Source: Neobacillus cucumis (GTDB lineage Bacteria > Bacillota > Bacilli > Bacillales > Cytobacillaceae). From it: a stretch of DNA of 64,000 bases. A program made the position numbers and the translations under genes. Under the pieces are notes generated by a model, which saw nothing but the letters and a program-made list of their open reading frames with translations, was not told the DNA's origin and ran no database searches. This document shows, piece by piece, positions 51,113 through 59,930 of the stretch. Every line of letters begins with the position of its first letter. The stretch's first letter is position 1. The stretch covers positions 85,860 through 149,859 of the forward strand of contig NZ_PGVE01000069.1 of the NCBI RefSeq assembly GCF_002860255.1, written 5' to 3'.

Positions 51113-51415
51113 TTGGTTGAGCTTTCACCAATTGAAATTAATGGTCATACTTTCTTGGCTGTTACTGTGTTACTCCCTAAAACCACCTTGCTTGCCGTTT
51201 CAAATGATAAGGGCTATATCATGTGCGGTGCTTTAGATGTAGGCCTATTAAATGATAAACTTAAAGATCGAAAAATCATTGCTGGTCGTGCTGTCGGTGT
51301 TCGGACCATTGATCAGCTTCTAAATGCACCTTTAGAGTCTGTCACATGGGAAGCGGAGGAACTTGGTATTTATAAGGGAATGATTGGTAAGGATGCTTTG
51401 CTTAAAATGATTTAA
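51113..51415 (+). CDS. yunC: DUF1805 protein YunC
   Basis: Small alpha-beta protein of 100 aa recognisable as YunC (DUF1805) by KGYIMCGALDVGLLN and RAVGVRTIDQLL, including the conserved Cys. TTG start with GGAAAGGAGTGAGG upstream. Function unknown. Confidence 0.9.
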   Translation: MVELSPIEINGHTFLAVTVLLPKTTLLAVSNDKGYIMCGALDVGLLNDKLKDRKIIAGRAVGVRTIDQLLNAPLESVTWEAEELGIYKGMIGKDALLKMI

Positions 51416-51442
51416 AAGCGTGCCATTTGGCAGGCTTTTTTC
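51416..51442 (+). terminator. Terminator of yunFEDC
   Basis: AAGC-TGCC/GGCA-GCTT stem with one mismatch and a T-rich tail. Confidence 0.7.
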
Positions 51443-51461
51443 TTTTGGCGGGTTAAACTTG

Positions 51462-51594
51462 GATGTTGATTTCCGCTTCAGGCACGAGCGGTTCGCGGGC
51501 GTTACGGGGAGCCTCCTCGGCGCTTGGCGCCTGCGGGGTCTCCCCAGCACCGTACTCCCGCAGGAGTCTCGTGCCTTCCGCTCCAATCAACATC
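51462..51594. repeat. GC-rich dispersed palindromic element
   Basis: About 133 bp bounded by GATGTTGATT and its inverse AATCAACATC. Inside are GGCACGAG/CTCGTGCC and GC-rich arms (GGGGAGCC, GGGGTCTCCCC, CTCCCGCAGGAG) that stand out from the AT-rich genome. I recall near-identical elements scattered between genes in Neobacillus-type genomes. No gene lies here despite open frames. Confidence 0.85.
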
Positions 51595-51677
51595 GTTTCC
51601 AAATCACCAATAACTGTCCTTTTTTTGGGCTAGTTCACTTTTTCTTTGCATACATATAACAAGAAGGGGTGATGTTC

Positions 51678-52478
51678 TTGGCTAAGTTTTCTAGGCGGCT
51701 TCGCAAACGGGGGCCTCTGCCTTTCCGCTATGTCCTGCTTTTATCTTTTATCCTTTTCTTGTTCTCTACTGCTACAGGATTATGGATCGTAAATAAAGGA
51801 ATTGAGCCAACTTTAATGAGAATTGCCACATCAGAAACTCGAAATATCGCTTCGCTTGTCATCAACCGGGCAATAACCAAACGGACTACCAACGTGGGTG
51901 ATAACAATGATGTTATAAAAATCGTACCAGGCAGTAACGGAAAAGGACAAAACGCCCAATTAAATACAGATTTAATTAATCGAGTTTTGGCTGAAACAAC
52001 AGCACAGATTCAAAAGAACTTAAAAACAGCCAAAAAGGGTGATATAGCTTTATTGGAAAATGATGTAGAAATTGAAACAGAAAATACGGAAAAGGAAGAT
52101 GGGATTGTTTGGTATGTTCCTTTAGGGCAGGCAACAAACATTTCTTTATTAGGGAACATTGGTCCGAAAATTCCTGTTAAATTCCATGCCATCGGTGAAG
52201 TGGAACCAGATGTGCATATTGCAACAAAAGAAATGGGAATCAATAACACGTGGGTAGAGGTTACCGTGGATATACAAGTTTCTGTTCAGATTATTACTCC
52301 ATTTGCGACGGAAGTGACGAAACTAGAACAAAGCATTCCTGTAGGCGGAACACTTGTAGAAGGTGAAGTACCACAATTTTATAATAGCGGCGGTGGTATA
52401 ACCCCTTCGATTCAGATACCGGAAAAAAAGTCAGATACTAAGAAGGATTCAAAAAAGACCTCCAAGAAAAAAGACTGA
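51678..52478 (+). CDS. yunB: Sporulation protein YunB
   Basis: Protein of 266 aa with one N-terminal membrane anchor (about residues 16-38) after a basic RRLRKRG stretch, and an extracytoplasmic domain ending in a Lys/Ser/Asp-rich tail. It matches YunB, needed for normal sporulation in B. subtilis; mechanism unknown. TTG start chosen because AAGGGG lies eight bases ahead; GTG and ATG codons 6-9 nt earlier are too close to it. Convergent with lytH. Confidence 0.9.
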   Translation: MAKFSRRLRKRGPLPFRYVLLLSFILFLFSTATGLWIVNKGIEPTLMRIATSETRNIASLVINRAITKRTTNVGDNNDVIKIVPGSNGKGQNAQLNTDLINRVLAETTAQIQKNLKTAKKGDIALLENDVEIETENTEKEDGIVWYVPLGQATNISLLGNIGPKIPVKFHAIGEVEPDVHIATKEMGINNTWVEVTVDIQVSVQIITPFATEVTKLEQSIPVGGTLVEGEVPQFYNSGGGITPSIQIPEKKSDTKKDSKKTSKKKD

Positions 52479-52501
52479 ACAAAAATTTTCAGACCACTAA
52501 G

Positions 52502-52534
52502 TAAGGACTATCCAATTTAGGATAGTCCTTCTTA
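52502..52534. terminator. Bidirectional terminator yunB/lytH
   Basis: AAGGACTATCC/GGATAGTCCTT 11-bp stem with a six-base loop. The T content downstream is modest on the plus strand. Confidence 0.7.
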
Positions 52535-52557
52535 ATGGTTATCGGATACCCAGTTCA

Positions 52558-53556
52558 TCACTTCTTTGCTTTACGGAGCTCGATCCGTTCCATTCGTTTC
52601 CACTGTGCTAAATGAGGATATGGATCAAATGACCATTCTGTAATCCCGTTGTCTTTATACATTCCATAATGTAAATGCGGCGGAAACTTTCCGGATGTTC
52701 CCGGAGGGCCATATCCCGTGCTGCCTACACCGCCAATGACCATACCAGGTTCAACCACTTGCCCGACTTTAAGGTTCTTTGCAAAGCCGCTAAGATGGGC
52801 GAAATAGTGATAGGTGTTATTAATATCACGGATGCCAATTCTCCAGCCGCCAAATTTATTCCAGCCTTTCATTTCAACAATCCCATAGGCTGTAGCTCGA
52901 ACGGGAACACCATAACCGGCAAAAATGTCGGTTCCTTCATGAATTCTCCTGCCGCCCCAGCCGCGTGCGTCACCCCAGGTACTTCGGTAACTGTGATTGC
53001 TATATAAAGGAACAGGAAAAACACGTTTATCTAGATCCAGGCGTCCAAAATGGCGGTAAATTTTGGCCTTCCCAGCAATAATGCCAACCGTTCGATCGCG
53101 ATGATAGTAGTTCCATAACCCAATTTTAATATTATCAGGATCAACACCGTATGAAAGGAGATAATGTGCAAAAGCATATAAAACATCCTCATCGCTCTTT
53201 AAACTCGCTTTGCCATCTCCGTCTCCATCCACGCCCATTCCATTAAAAAACTGAATGACTGCCGGATTCTCTTCAGAGGGATTAGGGTTTGTTAAACCCG
53301 CCCACACCTCAGGACGATAATAAATACCGATTACACCTTCAGCTTTTGGCAAATCTCTGCGAGCTAGGCGGACACTTCTCTCGTATTGGTCAATGGCTGC
53401 TAGATAATACCAAGGGATTTGAGTAATGGTTTCCACTTTTTTATAAAGCTTCATTCTTTCCTGATAGGGATCGGCTTCTTGTGCATGAGCATCCCTGACA
53501 GACAAAGTAGAAATAAAAAGTATAAGGATGGTTCCAATAATTAGAACAGCCCGCAA
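52558..53556 (-). CDS. lytH: Sporulation L-Ala-D-Glu endopeptidase (M23)
   Basis: Secreted peptidoglycan hydrolase of 332 aa: signal peptide or anchor at residues 5-25, a lytic-transglycosylase-like N-terminal helical domain, and a C-terminal M23 domain with HEGTDIF (zinc His and Asp), HYFAHLSGF and HLHYGMY. LytH trims cortex peptide side chains to single L-Ala late in sporulation. TTG start, seven bases after GGAGG; the in-frame TTG upstream overlaps that site. Confidence 0.92.
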   Translation of the reverse strand: MRAVLIIGTILILFISTLSVRDAHAQEADPYQERMKLYKKVETITQIPWYYLAAIDQYERSVRLARRDLPKAEGVIGIYYRPEVWAGLTNPNPSEENPAVIQFFNGMGVDGDGDGKASLKSDEDVLYAFAHYLLSYGVDPDNIKIGLWNYYHRDRTVGIIAGKAKIYRHFGRLDLDKRVFPVPLYSNHSYRSTWGDARGWGGRRIHEGTDIFAGYGVPVRATAYGIVEMKGWNKFGGWRIGIRDINNTYHYFAHLSGFAKNLKVGQVVEPGMVIGGVGSTGYGPPGTSGKFPPHLHYGMYKDNGITEWSFDPYPHLAQWKRMERIELRKAKK

Positions 53557-53725
53557 CAGGAATCCTCCTTCCAAGTAATGTACAATTTTAGTGTGTGAAC
53601 TTTCAGCTATTTCATTATGGTTAATAATTGGTAATCAAATTTGTATTGCTTGTTGTTCATTCTCTAGTATGATAAAGTGAGAAGAGCTCAATTTGAACCA
53701 TATTAGTATTTTGAGGAGTGTAAAA

Positions 53726-54643
53726 ATGAGCAAGAAAGAAGAAATTTTACGTAAGCCGGAATGGCTAAAAATAAAATTAAATACCAATGAGTCTTATACA
53801 GGCTTAAAAAAAATGATGCGGGAAAAGAATCTACATACGGTTTGTGAAGAGGCTAGATGCCCTAATATTCACGAATGCTGGGCAGTAAGACGTACAGCTA
53901 CTTTCATGATTCTAGGTGATACTTGTACTCGTGCCTGCCGATTCTGTGCGGTTAAAACAGGTCTTCCAACTGAACTAGACTTGCAAGAGCCAGAAAGAGT
54001 AGCGGATTCTGTTCAATTGATGAATCTAAAGCATGTCGTTGTAACGGCTGTTGCACGGGATGATTTAAAGGATGGCGGAGCAGCCGTGTTTGCGGAAACA
54101 GTCCGTGCCATTCGCCGGAAAAATCCATTTACAAGTATTGAAGTGCTTCCTTCGGATATGGGTGGAAAGGAAGAGAACCTTAAGATACTAATGGATGCCA
54201 AGCCGGATATCCTTAATCATAATATTGAGACAGTTAGACGTTTAACTCCAAGAGTTCGGGCACGCGCTAAATATGACCGTTCCCTTGAGTTTCTTCGCCG
54301 AGCAAAAGAAATGCAGCCTAATATTCCTACTAAATCAAGCTTAATGATTGGGCTTGGCGAAACAAAAGAAGAAATTTTGGAGGTTATGGATGATTTAAGG
54401 GCCAATAACGTCGATATCATGACGATTGGACAATATCTACAGCCAACCAAAAGTCATTTAAAAGTTGAAAAATACTATTCGCCAGATGAATTTAAAGAAT
54501 TGCAGGAAATTGCGTTTAGTAAAGGATTTAGCCATTGTGAAGCAGGTCCGCTTGTTCGTTCCTCTTATCATGCCGATGAACAAGTAAACGCAGCAGCAAA
54601 ACATAAGCAAATGCTCGGAGAAAAAGAAGCGCAAGAAGCATAA
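53726..54643 (+). CDS. lipA: Lipoyl synthase
   Basis: Radical SAM enzyme of 305 aa that inserts two sulfurs into octanoyl groups on carrier proteins such as GcvH. Auxiliary cluster CEEARCPNIHEC and radical-SAM CTRACRFC are both present, along with the C-terminal RSSYHA motif whose Ser ligates the auxiliary cluster. Depends on Fe-S clusters from the Suf system. Start: ATG after TTGAGGAGTG. Confidence 0.97.
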   Translation: MSKKEEILRKPEWLKIKLNTNESYTGLKKMMREKNLHTVCEEARCPNIHECWAVRRTATFMILGDTCTRACRFCAVKTGLPTELDLQEPERVADSVQLMNLKHVVVTAVARDDLKDGGAAVFAETVRAIRRKNPFTSIEVLPSDMGGKEENLKILMDAKPDILNHNIETVRRLTPRVRARAKYDRSLEFLRRAKEMQPNIPTKSSLMIGLGETKEEILEVMDDLRANNVDIMTIGQYLQPTKSHLKVEKYYSPDEFKELQEIAFSKGFSHCEAGPLVRSSYHADEQVNAAAKHKQMLGEKEAQEA

Positions 54644-54647
54644 TGTA

Positions 54648-54689
54648 AAAAGAGTTCAGCCATATATTTTTTGGCTTGAACTCTTTTTT
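54648..54689. terminator. Terminator lipA/yutC
   Basis: AAAGAGTTCA-GCCA/TGGCTTGAACTCTTT stem with one bulged base, followed by TTTT; convergent yutC ends directly after it. Confidence 0.85.
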
Positions 54690-54690
54690 A

Positions 54691-55416
54691 TTAACGATTC
54701 ATATTTGTATTTTTACCGCCGCCATTTGTATTTTTATCTAACGTTTTTGATGCATTATTGTAGCTTTTATTATTCCAGTTAGGTGTATTTTTTATATCAA
54801 AGTCATCGGGTGTGCGGCCATTTTCATCTTCACTTGCATTCAGGCGCGCTCCTTGAGGAGATTTTAACATTTGTGTGATGACACTATTGACCGAATGACG
54901 GGCATTCCGGCTGGTTGAATCCATGTTTGCAAGGTTCTCGACATCACGCATCAAAGAGGCATTATCTGTCACATAAACATGATAATAACGCGGAACCACA
55001 GAAAAGGCTGTCTTTTTCACTTGGTCAGCTGTAAGGTCGCGGTTCTTAGAATCCGTTTTATAAGCGATCAATACTTCTTGGTCTGTTACAAGTGTGGCCA
55101 CGTCATGTACATTATGAATATTCGCACTATACTTACTGATAATATTAGCGAGCTGCTCGCGGTCAAGGGCTGTGTAATGATCATTTGACGTATTATCATT
55201 CATTAATGGGCTTTTTTGGTGACGGACAAAACCATAATTTGTGCTGGCGTTGCGAATGCTGCGGCCCGCTCCTTCATTGTAAAGATCATGCCGCTTATTA
55301 TTCACATTAATGGTATTGCCGCTCTCTTCATATACATCATTATTACCTGTATCCTTAGCACATCCGCTTAATGCTGTGATTGTACATAATCCAGCGATGA
55401 TGAATACCTTTTTCAA
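54691..55416 (-). CDS. yutC: YhcN/YlaJ-family sporulation lipoprotein (YutC)
   Basis: Lipoprotein of 241 aa (lipobox ITALSGC, Cys about residue 18) with the YhcN/YlaJ domain in the centre (AALVTDQEVLIAY-like strand, VPRYYHVYVTDNASLM) and a long Asn/Lys-rich C-terminal tail. Such proteins occur in the forespore membrane or spore. TTG start with AGGAGGTG eight bases upstream; the longer in-frame N-terminus lacks signal-peptide features. Confidence 0.87.
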   Translation of the reverse strand: MKKVFIIAGLCTITALSGCAKDTGNNDVYEESGNTINVNNKRHDLYNEGAGRSIRNASTNYGFVRHQKSPLMNDNTSNDHYTALDREQLANIISKYSANIHNVHDVATLVTDQEVLIAYKTDSKNRDLTADQVKKTAFSVVPRYYHVYVTDNASLMRDVENLANMDSTSRNARHSVNSVITQMLKSPQGARLNASEDENGRTPDDFDIKNTPNWNNKSYNNASKTLDKNTNGGGKNTNMNR

Positions 55417-55535
55417 ATTTATTGCACCTCCTATACATAGGATGACCAAAGCAGGCATTTATTTTCTTAGCAATTGATGGTGAATCGGGTATAATGGGTA
55501 ATAGGAATTTGTCGGCTAAAATAGAGGTGATATAG

Positions 55536-55811
55536 ATGATTGTAATTAACAATACCACGTATGAAATCATTCAAGAGTATCGAGAGGGGTTTAATGAGGA
55601 AGCCTTTAAAGGAAGGTACAGTGATATTTTGGCAAGATATGATTATATTGTGGGCGATTGGGGTTATGGGCAGCTTCGTCTTAAGGGATTTTTCGAGGAC
55701 CAAAATCAAAAGGCTACATTTGATACAAAAATTAGTACCCTTAGTGAATATCTTTACGAATACTGTAACTTTGGATGTGCGTTTTTTGTCTTAAAAAAAG
55801 TAAAAAAATAA
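55536..55811 (+). CDS. yutD: DUF1027 protein YutD
   Basis: Conserved small protein of 91 aa; DYIVGDWGYGQLRLKGFF and YLYEYCNFGCAFFVL are the YutD core. GAGGTGAT precedes the ATG. Function unknown. The reverse strand is also open over this span but lacks any start context. Confidence 0.9.
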   Translation: MIVINNTTYEIIQEYREGFNEEAFKGRYSDILARYDYIVGDWGYGQLRLKGFFEDQNQKATFDTKISTLSEYLYEYCNFGCAFFVLKKVKK

Positions 55812-55840
55812 GAAGGATCAGATGGCTGATCCTTCTTTTT
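55810..55840 (+). terminator. Terminator of yutD
   Basis: AAGAAGGATCA/TGATCCTTCTT 11-bp stem with six-base loop and T6 tail. Confidence 0.93.
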
Positions 55841-55868
55841 TATGAGTTAAGAAATAATAAAAATTTAT

Positions 55869-56003
55869 GACTTTGAGAATTGTCCAGCTTCAGCGCCTAG
55901 CCCCTCGATGGTCTACAGCCAATCCGTCCAAAAGGTTAAAAAGAAACCTTTCGGCCGGCTCGTCTTATGCTTGTCGGGGCTGATCAAGGCGCTTGCGCTT
56001 TTC
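55869..56003. repeat. Dispersed intergenic element (CAGCGCCTAGCCCCTCGA type)
   Basis: Begins GACTTTGAGAATTGTCCAG, contains CAGCGCCTAGCCCCTCGA and its inverse region (GTCGGGGCTGATCAAGGCGCTTG), and ends GCGCTTTTC, making a long imperfect palindrome. The same left end recurs at 63958. Lies directly between yutD's terminator and the next gene's stop. Confidence 0.85.
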
Positions 56004-56288
56004 TTAATTGTCATAAGGCGGCTGCTCATCTGTATCAGGATCATCATGGGTCGGATGAGCCCCTTCCATCTGCCTTGGGATATCCTGGTGCAGTGATTTA
56101 TTTTCATAATTAAAACTACTGTAATAACGTTGGCCTTCCTGCCATGGGGTACTCTTGTTCTGGACGGGTTGATTTTTTCGAATCGGTGAACCATAGGGAC
56201 CTTCAGGAAATTCTTGTGCCGTAAGATAATTATGCTGTTTTTCTACATTTGATAATTCCGTATACTTTTCAGAGTTTTTATCTGTCAT
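56004..56288 (-). CDS. Conserved hypothetical protein (94 aa)
   Basis: Hydrophilic protein, rich in Gln, Asn, Tyr and Pro, without hydrophobic segments (begins MTDKNSEKYTELSN; contains EFPEGPYGSPI; ends DTDEQPPYDN). AAAGGAG precedes the ATG. I recognise it only as a small cytosolic-type protein found near yutD in Bacilli; low-complexity composition would suit a spore or disordered protein. The stop abuts the dispersed repeat. Confidence 0.72.
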   Translation of the reverse strand: MTDKNSEKYTELSNVEKQHNYLTAQEFPEGPYGSPIRKNQPVQNKSTPWQEGQRYYSSFNYENKSLHQDIPRQMEGAHPTHDDPDTDEQPPYDN

Positions 56289-56345
56289 GCTTTCACTCCT
56301 TTAGCCTATATTATGAGAAGCAGGGGTGAAAAACATGTGCCATGA

Positions 56346-56612
56346 TTAGACTATTTCAGCTAAAAAGTTTCGAAGTTCTTCGGCATCCTCTTCATTTAAT
56401 TGAAAGGCAAACTCTAAATAACCTTCTTCCTCTAAGTCATCAGGACCAATAATGGCAAAACGGTTTCCTTGCATATCAAGAACTAAATGTTTTCCATAAT
56501 GGCGGTTTGTTTGAACAATGGCTAAATCAAATCGTTGGTTTTCACCAACAAAACTGACAAATCTTGTTTTTGTATTCTCTGTATCATCGTATAAATAAAA
56601 ACGTTCTGTCAT
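56346..56612 (-). CDS. DUF3055-like protein (88 aa)
   Basis: Compact protein beginning MTERFYLYDDTENTKTRFVS, with GKHLVLDMQGNRFAIIG in the middle and an acidic C-terminus (EEDAEELRNFLAEIV). From memory this matches DUF3055/SAV0927-type proteins of Firmicutes. AAAGGAG precedes the ATG. Function unknown. Confidence 0.8.
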   Translation of the reverse strand: MTERFYLYDDTENTKTRFVSFVGENQRFDLAIVQTNRHYGKHLVLDMQGNRFAIIGPDDLEEEGYLEFAFQLNEEDAEELRNFLAEIV

Positions 56613-56781
56613 TTGTTAATCTCCTTTTGGCTTGTACTGTTTTCCATCTCCTTTATAGTATCAAATTTAGTCCCATGATGGGAGAAGATTTCTACCTCTT
56701 AAAAAAGCGAAAGGATCAAATTGTGATACAATAAGTTATGGGATGATTACATACAATAGACAGAGGAAGGAAGTGGGCTAG

Positions 56782-57219
56782 ATGTATTTTGTTGATAGAG
56801 AAAAAATTGAACGTACGCTCCAATATTTAGAAAAACAAATTCATCTTTTCCGAGTGCAGCAGGAGTGGACAACCCCTATCGAAAAAGCGGCCTTGGAGAG
56901 GGTTTCTCAAATGATGATTGAGTCTGTACTAGACGTTGGCAATAGTATGATTGATGGTTTTATTATGCGTGATCCCGGCAGCTATGAGGATATAATTGAT
57001 ATATTAATCGATGAAAAAGTAATCGAAGCTAAGACTGGTGATCATTTAAAGATACTAATTCTTTATCGTAAAACTCTTGTACAGGACTATCTTGATATTT
57101 CTCATAACGTACTTAAAGAGGAATTCTTAAAAAACCTGCACGAATTAGAGATTTTTTCAACAAACGTCCGAAGTTATTTGGCCAATGAATTGGGGCCAGT
57201 TTCAGCTTTTAAAAACTAA
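56782..57219 (+). CDS. yutE: DUF86 (HepT-like) protein YutE, lacking the RNase motif His
   Basis: Helical protein of 145 aa of the HepT/DUF86 family, the length of YutE. The HepT RNase motif R-x4-H-x-Y appears here as RKTLVQDY, with Gln in place of His, so toxin-type RNase activity is doubtful. No MNT nucleotidyltransferase antitoxin is adjacent, consistent with a housekeeping role. GAGGAAGGAAGTG precedes the ATG. 52 nt before yutF. Confidence 0.87.
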   Translation: MYFVDREKIERTLQYLEKQIHLFRVQQEWTTPIEKAALERVSQMMIESVLDVGNSMIDGFIMRDPGSYEDIIDILIDEKVIEAKTGDHLKILILYRKTLVQDYLDISHNVLKEEFLKNLHELEIFSTNVRSYLANELGPVSAFKN

Positions 57220-57271
57220 TGTTGGACCGGTCATCGGTCTATTTCTTTTGAATAGGGAGCGAAACTTTTAG

Positions 57272-58036
57272 ATGAAAAAGTATAAAGGGTATTTGATTGA
57301 TTTAGATGGAACGATGTATAAAGGGACAGAACGAATCGAAGCCGCCTCGGATTTTGTAAAAAAACTGAGAGATAATAGTATTCCTTATTTATTTGTCACG
57401 AATAATTCCTCAAGGACACCTGCACAGGTTGCCGATAAATTAAATAGCTTTGATATCCCAGCGGGTGAGGAGCTTGTTTTTACAACAAGCCAAGCTACCG
57501 CCAATTATATTTACGAACAAAAAAAGGATGCTTCTGTTTATGTGATTGGGGAGGAAGGTCTCAAGGCGGCCGTTCAGGAAAAAGGATTTAGAAAAGCAGC
57601 GGAGGATGCCGATTTTGTTGTCATCGGAATTGACCGCGAAATCAGTTATGAAAAGTTAGCGGTAGCCTGCCTTGCCGTCCGCAATGGTGCTCAATTTATA
57701 TCAACCAATGGGGATATCGCGATTCCTACGGAAAGAGGGCTGCTCCCAGGAAATGGATCGTTTACTTCGGTCATATCGGTTTCGACCCAAACCAACCCGA
57801 TATTTATTGGAAAGCCTGAAGCCATTATTATGGAACAGGCCTTAAAGGTATTAGGCACCGCTAAAGAAGAGACGCTAATGGTTGGGGATTACTATGATAC
57901 CGATATCTTAGCGGGAATGAATGCAGGCATGGATACATTACTTGTTCATACAGGTGTGACCACAAAAGAAATGCTGACCGGATATAACAGAAAGCCTACA
58001 TATGCCATTGACACATTAGACCAATGGGAACTATAA
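57272..58036 (+). CDS. yutF: HAD-IIA (NagD-like) phosphatase YutF
   Basis: HAD phosphatase of 254 aa. Motif I DLDGTMYKG (the nucleophile and acid/base Asp), motif II VTNNSS, Lys in GKPEAI and motif IV MVGDYYDTD. The C2-type cap places it in the NagD group, which hydrolyses nucleotide or sugar phosphates. Substrate not determined. Confidence 0.92.
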   Translation: MKKYKGYLIDLDGTMYKGTERIEAASDFVKKLRDNSIPYLFVTNNSSRTPAQVADKLNSFDIPAGEELVFTTSQATANYIYEQKKDASVYVIGEEGLKAAVQEKGFRKAAEDADFVVIGIDREISYEKLAVACLAVRNGAQFISTNGDIAIPTERGLLPGNGSFTSVISVSTQTNPIFIGKPEAIIMEQALKVLGTAKEETLMVGDYYDTDILAGMNAGMDTLLVHTGVTTKEMLTGYNRKPTYAIDTLDQWEL

Positions 58037-58037
58037 A

Positions 58038-58067
58038 AAAGGGATGGAATTAAATCCATCCCTTTTT
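58038..58067. terminator. Bidirectional terminator yutF/yutG
   Basis: AAAGGGATGGA/TCCATCCCTTT stem with a short AT loop, A-rich on the left and TT on the right. Confidence 0.88.
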
Positions 58068-58075
58068 GGACACCA

Positions 58076-58591
58076 TTAGTTCTCTTTTTCTTCCTCCGCA
58101 TGTGCTGCACGATGAGCGAGTCTGCTTGAGGCAGCCGCCGCAATGGCACCAACTATATCATCTAAGAAGGTATGACATTCACCCGTAGATTTATCATTTA
58201 AATGAGCAAGTATACCAGGCTTAAGCTTATCAATGTATCCATAATTGGTAAAGCCGATTGAGCCGTATACGTTCACAATTGAAAAGGCAAGTATTTCATC
58301 CACACCATAAAGACTCTCATCTGTCCCGATGATCGATTGAAGAGGCTCTTCTAGTAATCCCTTTTCAGCCAGAACATCGAGCTGTATTCCAGTAAGAATC
58401 GCATTTTGAACCTCCCGTTTTGAAAGGACACGTTCAACGTTTGAAATACAATCTTCCATTTTTAAATTTTTATGATATTTTTCTTGCAAAAAGAAAACTA
58501 GGTCAGCTATATCTTTTACCTCTACGCCTCTTTCTTTCAACCATTTTCGTGCCGTTTCTTCAGTTAGATCCCCTTTTTTGTTGTTTGCCAT
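58076..58591 (-). CDS. yutG: Phosphatidylglycerophosphatase A-related protein YutG
   Basis: PgpA-family protein of 171 aa (YutG). Acidic segment HTFLDDIVGAIAAAASSRLAHRA near the C-terminus contains the family's conserved Asp pair. A hydrophilic N-terminus and few hydrophobic stretches suggest a soluble or peripheral protein, unlike the membrane-bound E. coli PgpA. AAGGAAAAGGTGATC precedes the ATG. Convergent with yutF. Confidence 0.88.
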   Translation of the reverse strand: MANNKKGDLTEETARKWLKERGVEVKDIADLVFFLQEKYHKNLKMEDCISNVERVLSKREVQNAILTGIQLDVLAEKGLLEEPLQSIIGTDESLYGVDEILAFSIVNVYGSIGFTNYGYIDKLKPGILAHLNDKSTGECHTFLDDIVGAIAAAASSRLAHRAAHAEEEKEN

Positions 58592-58832
58592 TTACTGATC
58601 ACCTTTTCCTTGTGAAATAAATTGGATACTAAAAAACTTAGCTCCAGCACTTTCTATTTCCACTATATATATACTTTTTTTTATGAAAATATGCAATGAC
58701 AGACCGAATGACCAAACTAAAATGTTATCATTCCCAACGTTGCTTCGTGTATTCAGTAATTATTAAAACAACAAGTTTTTGATTGCTGTACATATACATA
58801 TGGTAAGAAGGTAAAGGAGACGGGGTGTATGG

Positions 58833-59849
58833 ATGCTTCAAAAAATGCTCGAGAATCAATATGGAATTACCGTAGATGAATATCTGAAGCTTGACGTTTA
58901 TGACGCTTTAAGGGGAAATGGCTGGCTCTATTTGGTCTCTAAACCAGGAGGAAAGGGAGAAGAAGACATCACAGAACTTGAAAAAATTGCGGAACATTTA
59001 CGAAATTATGGTGACCAAAATGTGCCTATTTTTCTGCCGTCTAAGGAAGGGAACCTAATTACAACATGGGAACAAAATCAATATTGTGTTTTAGCCAATC
59101 GGCAATCGGAAGAACAACGGAAAATCAAACTAGGCCGGAAGCTTGCTAAATTTCATGAAAGAGGCAGAAGAGTTCCATTCCAAATTGAACGTTCCAGCCG
59201 AATTGGTCAATGGAAATCATTATGGGAAAAGCGTCTAGAGCAAATGGAAAAAGTTTGGAATGGGCTTTTGTTTCAAACGCCTGAAGATGAATTTGAGCGG
59301 CTGTTTATTGACTCTTTCCCTTATTACCTTGGTCTGACAGAAAATGCAATTCAATATTTAGTTGACACGGAAATTGATGATGAACCGCTTGATGCCGATA
59401 GTGGAACGGTTTGTCATGAGCGGTTTACCAGTAAAACGTGGGGGCCCTATAACCAGTATATGATAAAAAATCCCTTTGACTGGGTATTTGACCATCGAAG
59501 CCGAGACTTGGCTGAATGGACTCGGGAGAGATATTTTCGGAACATCCAAACCTATCATGTGGAATTAAGAAATTTTTATGAGGAGTACCAGAGCGTGACT
59601 CCATTATCCTCTTTTACTTGGCGATTGTTATATGCCCGTTTAGTTTTTCCACTTCACTATTTTGATTGTGTTGAAAGTTATTATATCACCCGCTCTGAAA
59701 CAGAGAAGAAGTTATTAGAAGAAAGATTAGGAAAGATATTACGGCAATCTAGTGATTATGAACGTTTTCTAGCAGAATTCTATCAGATATCAGGTGCGCC
59801 GCTTAAACAGTTGCATTTGCCGCCATTAGATTGGCTGTATAACAATTAA
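58833..59849 (+). CDS. yutH: CotS-family spore coat protein YutH
   Basis: Protein of 338 aa with a degenerate aminoglycoside-phosphotransferase/kinase fold, as in CotS, CotI and YutH. KLGRKLAKFHERGRRVP corresponds to the kinase helix region, and VCHERFTSKTWGP with NPFDWVFDHRSRDLAEW covers the catalytic-loop area (HxxF rather than HGDLHxxN). Expected in the spore coat. AAAGGAGACGGGG precedes the ATG. Confidence 0.9.
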   Translation: MLQKMLENQYGITVDEYLKLDVYDALRGNGWLYLVSKPGGKGEEDITELEKIAEHLRNYGDQNVPIFLPSKEGNLITTWEQNQYCVLANRQSEEQRKIKLGRKLAKFHERGRRVPFQIERSSRIGQWKSLWEKRLEQMEKVWNGLLFQTPEDEFERLFIDSFPYYLGLTENAIQYLVDTEIDDEPLDADSGTVCHERFTSKTWGPYNQYMIKNPFDWVFDHRSRDLAEWTRERYFRNIQTYHVELRNFYEEYQSVTPLSSFTWRLLYARLVFPLHYFDCVESYYITRSETEKKLLEERLGKILRQSSDYERFLAEFYQISGAPLKQLHLPPLDWLYNN

Positions 59850-59930
59850 TTCAAATAGAGTAATTAAAAGGGAGCTTACCCTAAAGTTTATGATACACTA
59901 GTATTAAAACAGCATAGGATGTGACAAGAT

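Noticed and set aside
51420..51659. Plus-strand Arg-rich frame downstream of yunC
   Set aside because: Lies inside the GC-rich dispersed palindromic element and yunC terminator; no start context.
55908..56194. Frames on both strands over the dispersed element and the 94-aa gene
   Set aside because: Shadows of the repeat and of the minus-strand gene that has AAAGGAG and a sensible N-terminus.
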